This document shows positions 1 through 9,510 of a stretch of DNA of 64,000 nucleotides, piece after piece. The DNA is from Datnioides undecimradiatus (lineage: Eukaryota; Chordata; Actinopteri; Lobotiformes; Datnioididae). Made by a program: the position numbers and the translations under genes. Under the pieces are notes generated by a model, which worked only from the letters and a program-made list of their open reading frames with translations, made no database searches and was not told the origin of the DNA. The stretch spans positions 17,049,131 through 17,113,130 of the forward strand of contig WARS01000029.1 in assembly GCA_008933995.1 (NCBI GenBank), in the 5' to 3' direction. Positions within the stretch are counted from its first letter, which is position 1. The number at the start of each line of letters is the position of its first letter.

Positions 1-564
1 AAGACAGGATTGCTCTGCAGGGTAGATCATTTCAATCACAGTGGGCGATGAGTCCGTTTTTGGATGGTAAAATTAATACGTAATATGTCAAAACTGGTTC
101 ATTATTTCCAATCATTCCCACTTTTCTTATGTCTCCTTCGGAGCCCTGAGTGGACCATGCAGGAACAACCTATAGGAGCAGGAGCGGCTTGGATATGGAT
201 CCAATCAGATTTTGAGACAAATAAACAGTGGTGTAAGATTGATGCACATCATTTAGCTAAGCAAAAACAGTCATACCACATGGTGCTGTATAAACACTCA
301 AATCCCACACAGCAGGACACGACAGAAACAAAGAATAAGGTGGCATTATAATGTGAACACACCTTGAAATCGTAAAGCAGCAAAGTAAAGGTCAGCCTTG
401 TTCTATATTTAGTGTGGTCTTATAACAAAAACAACAAAAACAATTAAAGATTTAATAATTAGGAACATTTTGAATAAACAAAAAACCCTCCAGCACTGTG
501 ACTGCATAAGCCCCCAACTAATACTGAAAACCTTTCCGTCAAAACAGTGAGGGGATGTCCTGTG

Positions 565-830
565 TGCAGCTCTTTAGGCCATTCAGCATGTTTTTGATGA
601 GAGTGAGGTCTGGGCTATGACTAGGCTATTTCAAAACTTTGATTTTTGTTTTCCGAAGCCATGGCCCACTAAGAATCACTCACTCAAAATCACTTCCACT
701 GATGGCAGGTGGCTGCTATTTACCTAAAGGCATGATTTTGAAAGAGAATAGCTAACTTTGAGCACAGCTGGAGCCCCCATTATGAAAGGGTGTGCAGACT
801 TTTGCAGTAAGGGTGTTGTAGCTTTTTTAT
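565..830. mobile_element. Degenerate DNA-transposon-type interspersed repeat (tentative)
   Basis: Phrases such as GACTAGGCTATTTCAAAAC, the following TTGATTTTTGTTTTCCGAAGCCAT, and GGGTGTGCAGACTTTTGCAG resemble an interspersed sequence I recall as very common in teleosts, with similar ends and spacing. No intact coding region or clear terminal repeats are visible. Recognition is from memory of the pattern. Confidence 0.45.
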
Positions 831-1034
831 TTCAAACGTTCCTAATGATTACATGTTTGTTGTATTGATGCACTAATGTGTGAGGACTATGTGAATAATA
901 CAGCTGTAAAGGGAGAGCTGATTTTACTTTCTTTGTGTACTGGTGAGTAGCTTGTGAGTTTCAATAAAGTCTTATCTTAACCTACAGTGATATATACATA
1001 ATTTACTTGTTGATTATACTTTGTATTATCAATC

Positions 1035-1221
1035 TGCCAAGTAATTAGGAGCTAAAGTTATCGATTACACATTGTGTTGTAAAAAGTACTGCACCATTTC
1101 CATCTGAAAAGTAATAGAAAAAATTATAAAGCGGCATGAAATTACTTCAAGTAAAGCAACTCAGAACTGTACATAAGTGAAGTACTTGAGTAAATTAATT
1201 TACTTACTCTCCACCACTGTA
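1035..1221. mobile_element. Degenerate teleost interspersed repeat ending in a CCACCACTG-type terminus
   Basis: The stretch contains GAAGTACTTGAGTAAATTAA and ends TTACTTACTCTCCACCACTG, matching a short interspersed element that recurs in many fish genomes. It has no coding capacity and the copy is diverged. Boundaries are approximate. Confidence 0.6.
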
Positions 1222-3398
1222 TATCCACCAGCTGCCAAAAACCAGCTGGAATTTAATAATATCTAATAAACTGATATAGGCTGGGGCAGCTGGGAATTTG
1301 AGAACTGTTCAAACAGTTGAATATGTAATGGTAAGAGATAATCAGATGTGTTAGGCTATATTTCGGGAAACTCTAAAAAAGAGGCACTTTATAAATTCCT
1401 CTGGTGCTTTACAAGTCTGAGATTTATTTGAAAAAACATTTTGCGTGGTCTGTAGACGGTGGATGATTGTTAAGACAGCTGGTTACAGTGAGCCCAAACG
1501 CAAGAGCCACTTCTCTTTCCCTGCTCTCCTAATGACTACACCCATAGTCTAATTGGACTAAAATGTGTGAGATCGGGTTGCTAGGACGCTTGAATAGTTT
1601 AAGAGCTTTTAAATTCATCTCTGTCGGCTGATTATTTAGAGTCCACAAAAAGAAAATTTATAGGATGTGCAATCATTTCTGGCTGCAGCGATTTGTCTAT
1701 TCGAACTGTGAAATTTCATGAGGACAAACTCAAGCTCACGAAGTGGAATTTCATTTTCATTTTCTTGGTCAAAGGAAAGTGTTGTCAGAGTGTTCTTTTG
1801 GTGGAAAACCACTGATCGATATCGAGGAGCTCCACATTACTTTTTGACTGAGGACCTCAGGCCTGGAGACAAAGGTGCAGCACACTAACTCCTCAGTTTG
1901 GCCTGCTCTTATCACATCTCATCAGCCTGTTAACTCAGCGGCCCATAAAGCTGTCCCCAGTGTGATATGCCATCATCACATCACAGCCTAATTTTCTTGA
2001 ACAACACCTTACAGTTGAACGAGCATGCTTTGTAATGCATAACCAGGGTGCAATGGTGAATTAGGCACCAGGGGACACCTCCAACTCTCACCGCTTATTA
2101 AACTGCAACTACACTTTCCCAACTTCAGCATGCCAGCCCAAGCAGAGAAGGAGCTTTCCCTTAGCAGCACACTTTATTTTGTCAAGTTCCTCATTCACAC
2201 ATTGGCTCCAACTCCTGACTAGATGGCATATGGCAAGTTAAATTGTCTGAACTCATATTCACTGTATGCTGTTTGTGCGTATGTGCGTTGCTGTGTTTGC
2301 ACAATATGCAAGTGAGTTACTGGATTTGGAGAATAATGTTGAATTTGGTTAATTAGGAAGCGCGCGTGTGTGTGCGCGCGTGTCTGCGAGCGTGTCTGCC
2401 TTCCTGCCTTGACTGTATGTCTACAAGTGCGCACAGAATGCAAAATGACTCCCATAGCTGCCTTTGTCTCCCTCTGGACCCTCCAGACTTCCCAAGCTGA
2501 ACAGATCAAGCCAGTCTGCCTCGCTCTCAGGGTCCAGACTGGTTAACAAGCAGCAGCATAAACGCCAGCCAGTTAAATTGTATGTAACTTTTTAGTTCGC
2601 ACTAATAGTGTGACCTTTATTGATTTCTTGTCTGTGCCTTCAGCCTGGCGAAACACTAATGGCATTGGTCAATAAAAAGCCATGAAGTGGAAGTTCTCAA
2701 TACCCCTCCCCCTGAGTTGACCACATAACTAAAAATAGCCACTCAACCTCCCTCAGAGTCCGGTGAGCCAGGGCCATGACAGCTCAGTACTCTTATTCAA
2801 TATGAGCTGCGCTGCGTCCCTGTTTGTTTCCTCACTACAGATGTAAGAGGCCGAACATGCTGAGCCATCCGCCAAACCCATGTACTTTGACTCCTGTCCC
2901 TGCCAACTCCCATTCAGCTGGCCAGCCACATCCAGTGAGTACCCTGCCTCTTTTAATCAATACATTTATAACACGATGAACGAAGCATAAAATAGCACCG
3001 CGACTAATCGAAAACAAACAGCAGTTTCAGCAACTGTATCTTGCACTCTGGGACCCACTGCTTCAAAGAATTACATTCACATTTCAAAAGAACAAGTTTA
3101 CAATAAAAAATGCCCCTTGTCTGTGGAGCTACCACCCACTGTTTTATTGACTGGCAATGTCAATGTGTACCCCTGCCTGCTGATGTCTTTCCCTCTACAC
3201 TTGCACTTATTGAGCTTTGCAGAAAGAAGTATTATGAGAAGAGTTCAATATAGCTGAAAGAAATTATCCCCACTTCCCTCTCTGTGAAAACAACCATGGA
3301 CTCTGGATGGTCTTTCTCCAAACTTCTCAATCCTGAATGTTGTTGTTTCTACTGCATACCAAGGCCCTTTGGATGTGAGCCTTTCCTTGCTTTTTTAG

Positions 3399-3515
3399 GT
3401 ACACTGCTGAATTCAGATGGACAGAGGCTGCTGAAGGCGATCCGCTCACACAGTGATGCAGCCATTCGTGAGTCAAAGTTCTGGGAGGGGACCCCTGTGG
3501 TGGTGCTCCTCCACA
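3399..3515 (+). other. Exon-like interval (candidate, unidentified)
   Basis: 117 nt preceded by a strong polypyrimidine acceptor (CTTTCCTTGCTTTTTTAG) and followed by GTAAGA. One frame is open throughout, encoding 38 whole codons that include LLKAIRSHSD and WEGTPVVVLLH; the other two + frames contain stops. It enters and leaves after the first codon base (1-1). I do not recognise the peptide. Chance occurrence is quite possible in a window this large. Confidence 0.25.
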
Positions 3516-4524
3516 GTAAGAGAAGCAGCAGCAGCAGCCAGCAGCAGTATTGATTCACCTTGCAGCCTTGAGCGTGCTGTCACAGACAGTATATATCACT
3601 TTATTTAATCCACTGTTAAATAGGCTGTAATTAGAAATCTGTCCAGCGGATGTGTTTTAGTTAAAGGGCGGTTTGTGTCTAAGTTGCAAGTCAAACTACA
3701 CTGCCTGTTGTGCCTGTTGTGTGCCTGTTTAGTCAGTGTTGTTCTCATTTCAGTTAAGTGAGATTTCTTTTTTTTTTCACAGAAGGATTTGGATCTGAGT
3801 GCTATTGACAGTGTCTGTGAAGAGAAGACAAATGATGCAAATAAACCCCCTCTTGGGGGATTAGCCTGCTTGCTATTTGAAAAGTACTTACAGTAAGTCT
3901 CTTAATTGTGGTTAATGTTTGCAGGTCCCTTGGCTCAATCTAATGACAGATTGCAGATAGCAATACCATTTGCTTACAAACAGCACACTTGTAATTTGCA
4001 GCAGCACTTACTGGACAATATGTATGGTCACCTGTAGTCAGAGAAACATGCCACCTTGTACTGTGTTTGTTCTTGTAATATTACTATATATATTTTACAT
4101 GTAGCCCAAACCCTTTATGACAAAAACTTAAAGAGTTTGTTTTAAATTATGCAGCATTTTTTTTTTTTTCTGTGAAATAAGACATGGCACTTCAACATTA
4201 AATTGTACTCTATAAACTTTAGAAAGCATGACCACCTGTGAGATTCAATCTTGGCAACAACAGTTAAAAGAGAGACCAAACAGCTGTTATTGATCACTCT
4301 CCTTTCCTAATAAAGCTATGCTTTGTTGGCAAAGCAGACTGTGAAACTGTGAAGCTAGAGAAGCGTCCTGAATAACAATGTCTGAAACACATATTGCTTG
4401 ATTTGTGGTTTAAAAAAAAAAAAAAGTTAGATGAGCATCAAACCTCTACTTTTTGTCTATTTTACTCCAAGGAGGCTGTTGAGTTTCTTGATATTTGTTC
4501 ACATCTTATTTCACGCATTGTTAG

Positions 4525-4623
4525 TGGATAACTTTAATCATCACAAATCTACAACCGATGGATCACTGCTTGTAGACCTGCTGAATGTTTTGTGTTTAGC
4601 AGCTGAAGAATTAAATCTGCACA
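4525..4623 (+). other. Exon-like interval (candidate, unidentified), phase-compatible with 3399-3515
   Basis: 99 nt preceded by a moderate acceptor (CACGCATTGTTAG) and followed by GTAAGA. The open frame encodes 32 whole codons including GSLLVDLLNVLCLAAEELNLH, which has the look of an amphipathic helix. It is also a 1-1 phase exon, so it could be spliced directly after 3399-3515 with the junction codon reading ATG. A further acceptor at 4754-4755 would add a few codons and a stop. No family is recognised and no poly(A) signal is obvious. Confidence 0.25.
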
Positions 4624-4976
4624 GTAAGACATCAGTTACTGTACTGAAGCACAGTCGAGGTAAACTGGTATACATTATGGGCACTTTTAACTTCCCTCCA
4701 CCATGGTTAAGAGGGAAATACAGCACCTCATTTACCTCATTTATCTACAAAGTTTCTGCCGTTCTCAATTAAATTTCACCAAACCCCTGCAGTAACTTTG
4801 TAGATATTACTTTACTGTACGTCAGCATTTTACTTAACTACATAGTGAGACTCAGTACGACCCGCAGAAACACTGCTGTCACAGGAACACATCAATAATT
4901 TGGAAAGAGTAGAGAGTGGTGTGACTCATCTTCATATTACTGCCAATACTTGTTTGCTTTAATCCAAGTAAAATTT

Positions 4977-5215
4977 TTAATTTAGGGCCTTTATTGTAAT
5001 GGGCTTTTTAATGGGGGACATTTTGACATGGCGCAGAAGGAAACGCACAGGTGTAAATGATAAATTTGATGGTGGCTGGTATGGGCCACTGGGACACATA
5101 AATCTAAAAGAGCCACCGTTAATGTTATTAGTGACACCTGGGCTTTTTCTGCTGTGACGGAGGCCGATGGAGTATTTTATGACTGTGGAGGAGTATGTTA
5201 TGGAAGTAAAACATT
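4977..5215. repeat. Possible interspersed repeat or conserved block upstream of the promoter
   Basis: The passage around GGGGGACATTTTGACATGGC and AAACGCACAGGTGTAAATGA looks like sequence I recall from other fish loci, so it may be a dispersed repeat. No terminal inverted repeats are seen. It could equally be a conserved promoter-proximal block of this gene. Confidence 0.3.
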
Positions 5216-5219
5216 TGCA

Positions 5220-5574
5220 GTGGTACTTTTTCACAACTTCCGGGACAATTTTTTACAAACATGGTCGGTCATTTTCAAAAAACCTGGTCACAGTCCACAT
5301 TTAATTTACCACTTGCGAATCTCCCGGCCTTCTCTAAGTCGCAGTACTTCTTAAATGACACTGGGTGTCGCTCCAGAGTGTCTAATATCGCTCCTGAGCG
5401 CTTACTCCACCACTATCACACCCCCCTCCCCTCCCCGCCTTGTACTGTGCGTGCGTGTGTGTTGTGTGTCGGATAGAAAGTCAGCCTGGTTTCCAGCTGA
5501 GTGCTTGCTCTCTCTCACAGTGTGTGTGTGTGTGTGTGTGTTGTCATTATTATCCACTCTGCTCCCAGCTCAGA
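5220..5574 (+). promoter_or_regulatory. Putative promoter / 5' UTR of the celf5-like gene
   Basis: This is the DNA just upstream of the start codon. It contains an ETS-type motif ACTTCCGGG (5236-5244), several CpGs (5300-5475), a C-rich stretch (5421-5440) and a TG run (5521-5541). I see no convincing TATA box, which fits a TATA-less promoter. An ATG at 5355 opens an 80-codon frame ending at 5597 that overlaps the main start out of frame. A pyrimidine tract ending CACAG at 5520 could act as an acceptor if an upstream non-coding exon exists. The transcription start cannot be placed from sequence alone. Confidence 0.4.
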
Positions 5575-5597
5575 ATGGCCAGATTCACTCAGACTGA
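5355..5597 (+). other. Upstream ORF overlapping the celf5-like start
   Basis: An ATG at 5355 opens 80 codons in a different frame from the main coding sequence and stops 20 nt past the main ATG. Its peptide is partly encoded by the TG repeat and looks non-functional. If transcription starts upstream of 5355 without splicing, it could lower translation from ATG 5575. Whether it lies in the mature 5' UTR is unknown. Confidence 0.35.
5521..5541 (+). repeat. (TG)10 run 33 nt upstream of the start codon
   Basis: Ten TG units lie between a CT-rich tract ending CACAG (5520) and the celf5-like ATG at 5575. If transcribed, this would be a GU-rich element in the 5' UTR, the class of RNA site CELF proteins bind. 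Confidence 0.95.
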
Positions 5598-5932
5598 AAC
5601 AAGAAGGCAGCACCATCCACAGCAGCCCCAGCCCGCTCACTCCAGCCTGGTTTTCACCGGACCGGGGGCACCACCGACCCAACAACCACTACTACTTATC
5701 CCACATCAGCACCAATACCCTCAGATCACATTTCCGAAACCCATGAACGGGTCAGAACCCATTTCAATTCATCCGGAGAGCGGCAACATGAAAGACCAAG
5801 ATGCCATTAAGCTGTTTATCGGGCAGATACCACGGAACCTTGAAGAAAAAGACCTGAAACCCCTGTTTGAACAGTTTGGGAAAATCCACGAACTGACAGT
5901 TCTCAAGGACCGATACACCGGCATGCACAAAG
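5575..5932 (+). CDS. celf5: First coding exon of a CELF/Bruno-like RNA-binding protein, probably celf5 (residues 1-120)
   Basis: CELF proteins bind GU-rich RNA and control alternative splicing, translation and mRNA decay; CELF3-6 are mainly neural. The exon encodes 119 codons plus the first base of Gly120. Residues 1-71 are a Gln/Pro/His-rich tail that begins [12 protein letters not shown], resembling the mammalian CELF5 start (MARLTESEARRQ as I recall it). This is why I prefer celf5 to celf3, celf4 or celf6. From Met72 ([10 protein letters not shown]) RRM1 begins, with RNP2 LFIGQI at residues 80-85 and the family signature [13 protein letters not shown] at 90-102. ATG 5575 has A at -3 and G at +4, and no in-frame ATG occurs between 5440 and 5575. 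A second in-frame ATG at 5788 (Met72) corresponds to the CELF3 start and could give a short isoform. The exon ends AAAG followed by GTAACG. The frame stays open past this donor into a TA repeat, but that is intron read-through. The tail between residues 20 and 71 is longer than in human CELF5. Family call is near certain; the paralogue is less so. Confidence 0.93.
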
Positions 5933-5964
5933 GTAACGTGTCGCCCCTCGAATGGCTGCGAGGC

Positions 5965-5967
<3 letters not shown>

Positions 5968-6009
<42 letters not shown>

Positions 6010-6019
6010 ATATATATAT
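5968..6019. repeat. (TA)n microsatellite beside the exon 1 donor
   Basis: About 18 AT units (5968-6003), then a GTGTG interruption and a second short TA run to 6019. It begins 35 nt after the exon 1 splice donor. Confidence 0.95.
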
Positions 6020-6549
6020 TAATAACTGTTTATTATCACCTCTATCTTTTGCACTCATTTGTGTTGAAATACAGGCAGGTATTTGTCACTTTGTTTTTAA
6101 CATTTTATCAGGCTTAATCCTGATACGATATCGTTCCGCTATTTCAAACAACTCCTAAAATGTGCAGCACTGCTTTACATATTTTCATCTAACAGTCGTG
6201 ATGCGTGTCATTTTGTCCCAGTTAGGATCGCTTTATTGATGCTTTGTTTTATTTCAGCCCTATATTTTAGAGCATTCGTGTTTCCATCTTGATAATTGCA
6301 CATTGCTCAGCACGCGCACACCAAAAATGGGTGTTTTATAAATATTGTGAGCGATTACAGTGTCACGAATGATCGGCTTGGTTAGAGGTATTCTGTATTT
6401 TATTGTAATTGAGCCGTATTTTCTTAACGCGCTCCTAAGTGGGGCAGAGGCGCTTGGAAAGGATGCATTTTTAAAGAGCCTTCCCCTGCCAGTCCCCGTC
6501 TTTTTGCGGAGGGGCGGCATCATTTATTCATTCATATGCTTTCTTTAAC

Positions 6550-6700
6550 ATCGCCCCATGTGCGAATGGGGCTGGGTGCAAACGCGACACGGCGAAATCA
6601 GTTCAGTGTCTCCAAAGGGCGCAAGAACTGTCGCAAGATGACGGACGTCGGCGCGGAGAGCGGGCAGTGATGTTGCGCTGCTTCTGCTGAAATGGAAGCT
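6550..6700. promoter_or_regulatory. CpG-dense patch in intron 1
   Basis: This stretch has many CpGs, for example AACGCGACACGGCGAA and GACGGACGTCGGCGCGGAGA, in otherwise CpG-poor AT-rich DNA. Lying less than 1 kb after exon 1, it is probably part of an unmethylated promoter-associated island. No exon is recognised in it. Confidence 0.35.
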
Positions 6701-6867
6701 CCGAGAGGGAGGCAGGGGGTGTAAATCCACTCAGCTCAACTGTACACAGTGACAACTTCCACCATCCATAATGAAGTTGGTTATCAGGGATGTGTAGTGC
6801 ACATCACCGCCTGCAAAACCGTATCACAATAGTGGCACCCCCTCACAGTCGATCCACGCAGTAGAGA

Positions 6868-6894
6868 CATCATCATCATCATCATCATCATCAT
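6868..6894. repeat. (CAT)9 trinucleotide run
   Basis: Nine perfect CAT units in intron 1, followed by CAC. Confidence 0.95.
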
Positions 6895-8979
6895 CACGAA
6901 CTTTAATTTTGTTGATTACATTTCATTTGTATTTGCAGTCAGCCATGATGGATGGAAACCTCTCGAGAACGACAGGGCTCGAAATAACCACAGTGACATT
7001 TGCATACATCAGCAGACCTCAATGATAATAATGACTGTGACCAGTGAAATGATTATTAGTTACCCTGTAATCTTAATTTTAATGTATTGGGTCAATACAC
7101 TGTTGGTATTATTTGCAACACAATATTCACCATTTAAATGGAAAAAACCCAACATTGTCTGAACAAGTATTGTTCATGGACTGACATGCTTTATTCTTTT
7201 ACATTACCTTTGTTTATAGATTATAATATGGTGTCATCATCTCAGTGTGCATGTAAAACCGATCTATAGATATCACAGGCCAAAACCACGACAAGATATG
7301 GTTTTAATTGGTTTTAAATAACAAGAACCCCCCCTGCTTTGGATTCCTCGTCTTGCACTCCTGCCAAGCAGATGTTGATATGGAAGGATGTTAGTACAGG
7401 ACATAAGCCTTTTATTGCAGTGACATTTAGAGAAGACAAATGACAATCTGTGACAATCATGTAAATGCCACTTGAAAACATTGCAAACAATGTCTCATCT
7501 TAGATGACATATAGAATCACCATCAAAAGATATTACATTTATTACCATAAGAAAGGTTGCTCTCAGCTGTCACAAAGTTTGTCTACTGAGGCCAACAATG
7601 AAAAACAGAGCCATATCTCTGGCCTATATATTAATACATTAATATGGAAGTGGCAGCAGTTTTAATGACAGAAGACACGGCACTGCAACAAACAAGAAAC
7701 TTTAAGGAAGATGATATGATGAATGTAATTAAAGTAAAACAAGCCAAGGAAAAGCACACATATCAAATATAAATACAGACACTTTTATTCTCTATGTGTT
7801 TGTTTATGTTAGGATCAGCTGTTGATCTCTATCTCTTGGATCACATTCAGATCAGGTCTAGGTTTATGAAGGCTTCATATCCTCATTAGATTATCATAGC
7901 ATCTATTAGCCACATATTTCATGAAGCCACAGACCTGCTTAGCAAAAGCTCCTGATTCTGTGCAGTTGATATTATCAGTGTGTTGAAGGGAAGACCTTTT
8001 TTTTTTTTAGCGTGGCACTCATTTGGCATTCATCGGTATGTGTTTGCATGTGCATGTGTGTGCATATATATACTAAAATGTCATTCCCCCGTGTTGCATG
8101 ATGATTGCAGTATTTAGCTTCTGAGAGACTGTGGGCTGATCACTGTGTCAGGCCAAAGACAATTTAGGCTCCTAGATACATTTCAATGATTTTTCAGAAT
8201 TTATTGATTAATTAATTGATTCATAATTCAAGTGAACGATATGGCACAGTTACAACTATGAAATAAATAGCAAAAATACAGTTAATTATTCGCTCACCTA
8301 GATTGTTTTCATTTTTTTTTGCTTTTGAAAAGTTATATAAACTATCATAAGTTATTACAACATTCATGCTTTGGTGGTAAAAGTTAAACAACTGTAAAAA
8401 CTGTGAATGAGATGTTTGCATTCAGGGAAAGTATCTCCTTCATCAGGTCCCCTGATAGTTGCAAAACCTGCTTTCTGAAGAGCTTTGTAACAAAGTAGAA
8501 TCCCCTTTTATATAAGTCTACCAAAAAAAAAACAGGAATAATGTGAACTATTGTTTGTCAATCAGGAGTTTAGTTTTCATTTATTCACTTTAATAAATAA
8601 GTCAAAAATCATTAGGTTGTTTAAATGTAGCCAGGCGAGGTCATCGCTCTGATCTGAGTAATAATTTTAAAACTTAATTCTGAAATACATCTCAAAGTAA
8701 ATCATAGAGACAACTAATTAATTTTAGATAAGTGCTGTTTAGTCAAATTAAATGGCTTAAAATGGAATGAATCCAGGCCACACAATTAACAATACATAAT
8801 CAAACCCTAATATGTCAATGATCTCTGATGAGGTTATTTTATAGTTAATCGTGTTATTAAGCAGAAAGGGATTATGAGTATGGATCCTGATGGAAACACT
8901 GGAACAGTAGCATCAAAGAGACACATTCAGTCTGACAAATATATTGATGGACAGAGGAATAAACACACACGCATGCACG

Positions 8980-8982
<3 letters not shown>

Positions 8983-9034
<52 letters not shown>
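8983..9034. repeat. (AC)26 microsatellite
   Basis: Uninterrupted AC dinucleotides in intron 1, preceded by an imperfect AC/GCATGC stretch. Confidence 0.97.
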
Positions 9035-9036
<2 letters not shown>

Positions 9037-9281
9037 TTTTCATCATCCTAAGTGTTGTGCATTTGTAGTCACTGCACTTATTCTGTCATTTTGATTTTCA
9101 TTTCATCCACATTGGGCTTTGTGTGTTTATTATTTCCTCTTTTCTTATGCAACTATTTTTCCCCTTGGTAATCCATGAGGGAAAACATGGAATTAGTTTG
9201 TAAAGCGTGATAATAATGCATGGCCATAATAACTTGACTCAAGAGGATTAGCAAATGTGCATTGTCTGAAGCAGCAGTCTC

Positions 9282-9510
9282 TTGGGTGATCAGCTGGTTG
9301 CCTCCCTAAACAGTGGCTGCCTCTGCCAATTAAAAATTCAGTCTAGTCTGCCTCTTCAAATGATTAATTCTGCCCACGCTGTCGATGGCCTGCCAATTAT
9401 TGTCGCCCAATTGGTATTAATAGGTAGAGGATTTTCTGATGTTGAATTTATCATAGACTGTGAAAACTTCTCCCGTTGGCTCCAATTAGCTTCCACTTGT
9501 GGCACATGCA
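9282..9510. promoter_or_regulatory. Candidate conserved non-coding element, intron 1
   Basis: A 230-nt complex stretch with little simple repeat and several homeodomain-type cores (CAATTAAAAA, GATTAATTCT, CCAATTATTG, CCAATTAGC). This composition resembles vertebrate enhancers, but I cannot test conservation. Two open frames overlap it on opposite strands; neither has a domain. Confidence 0.2.

Larger units (their letters stand above)
1..5219. other. DNA upstream of the celf5-like gene
   Basis: No gene is recognised. Small open frames lack domains. Degenerate interspersed repeats occupy about 565-830, 1035-1221 and perhaps 4977-5215. A CpG- and TG-rich alternating stretch lies at 2360-2400. 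Several intervals bounded by good splice signals (2841-2934, 3399-3515, 3783-3892, 4525-4623) are discussed separately; only 3399-3515 and 4525-4623 are phase-compatible with each other. Confidence 0.6.

Noticed and set aside
5440-5574. N-terminal extension of the CELF reading frame upstream of ATG 5575
   Set aside because: The frame is open, but 5440 is TTG, there is no in-frame ATG, and the peptide is Cys/Val low complexity from TG repeats. CELF5 homologues start at the MARxT sequence.
5933-6117. Continuation of the exon 1 frame past 5932
   Set aside because: It passes a splice donor and runs into an Ile/Tyr repeat from (TA)n; joining to exon 2 is in phase and restores RNP1.
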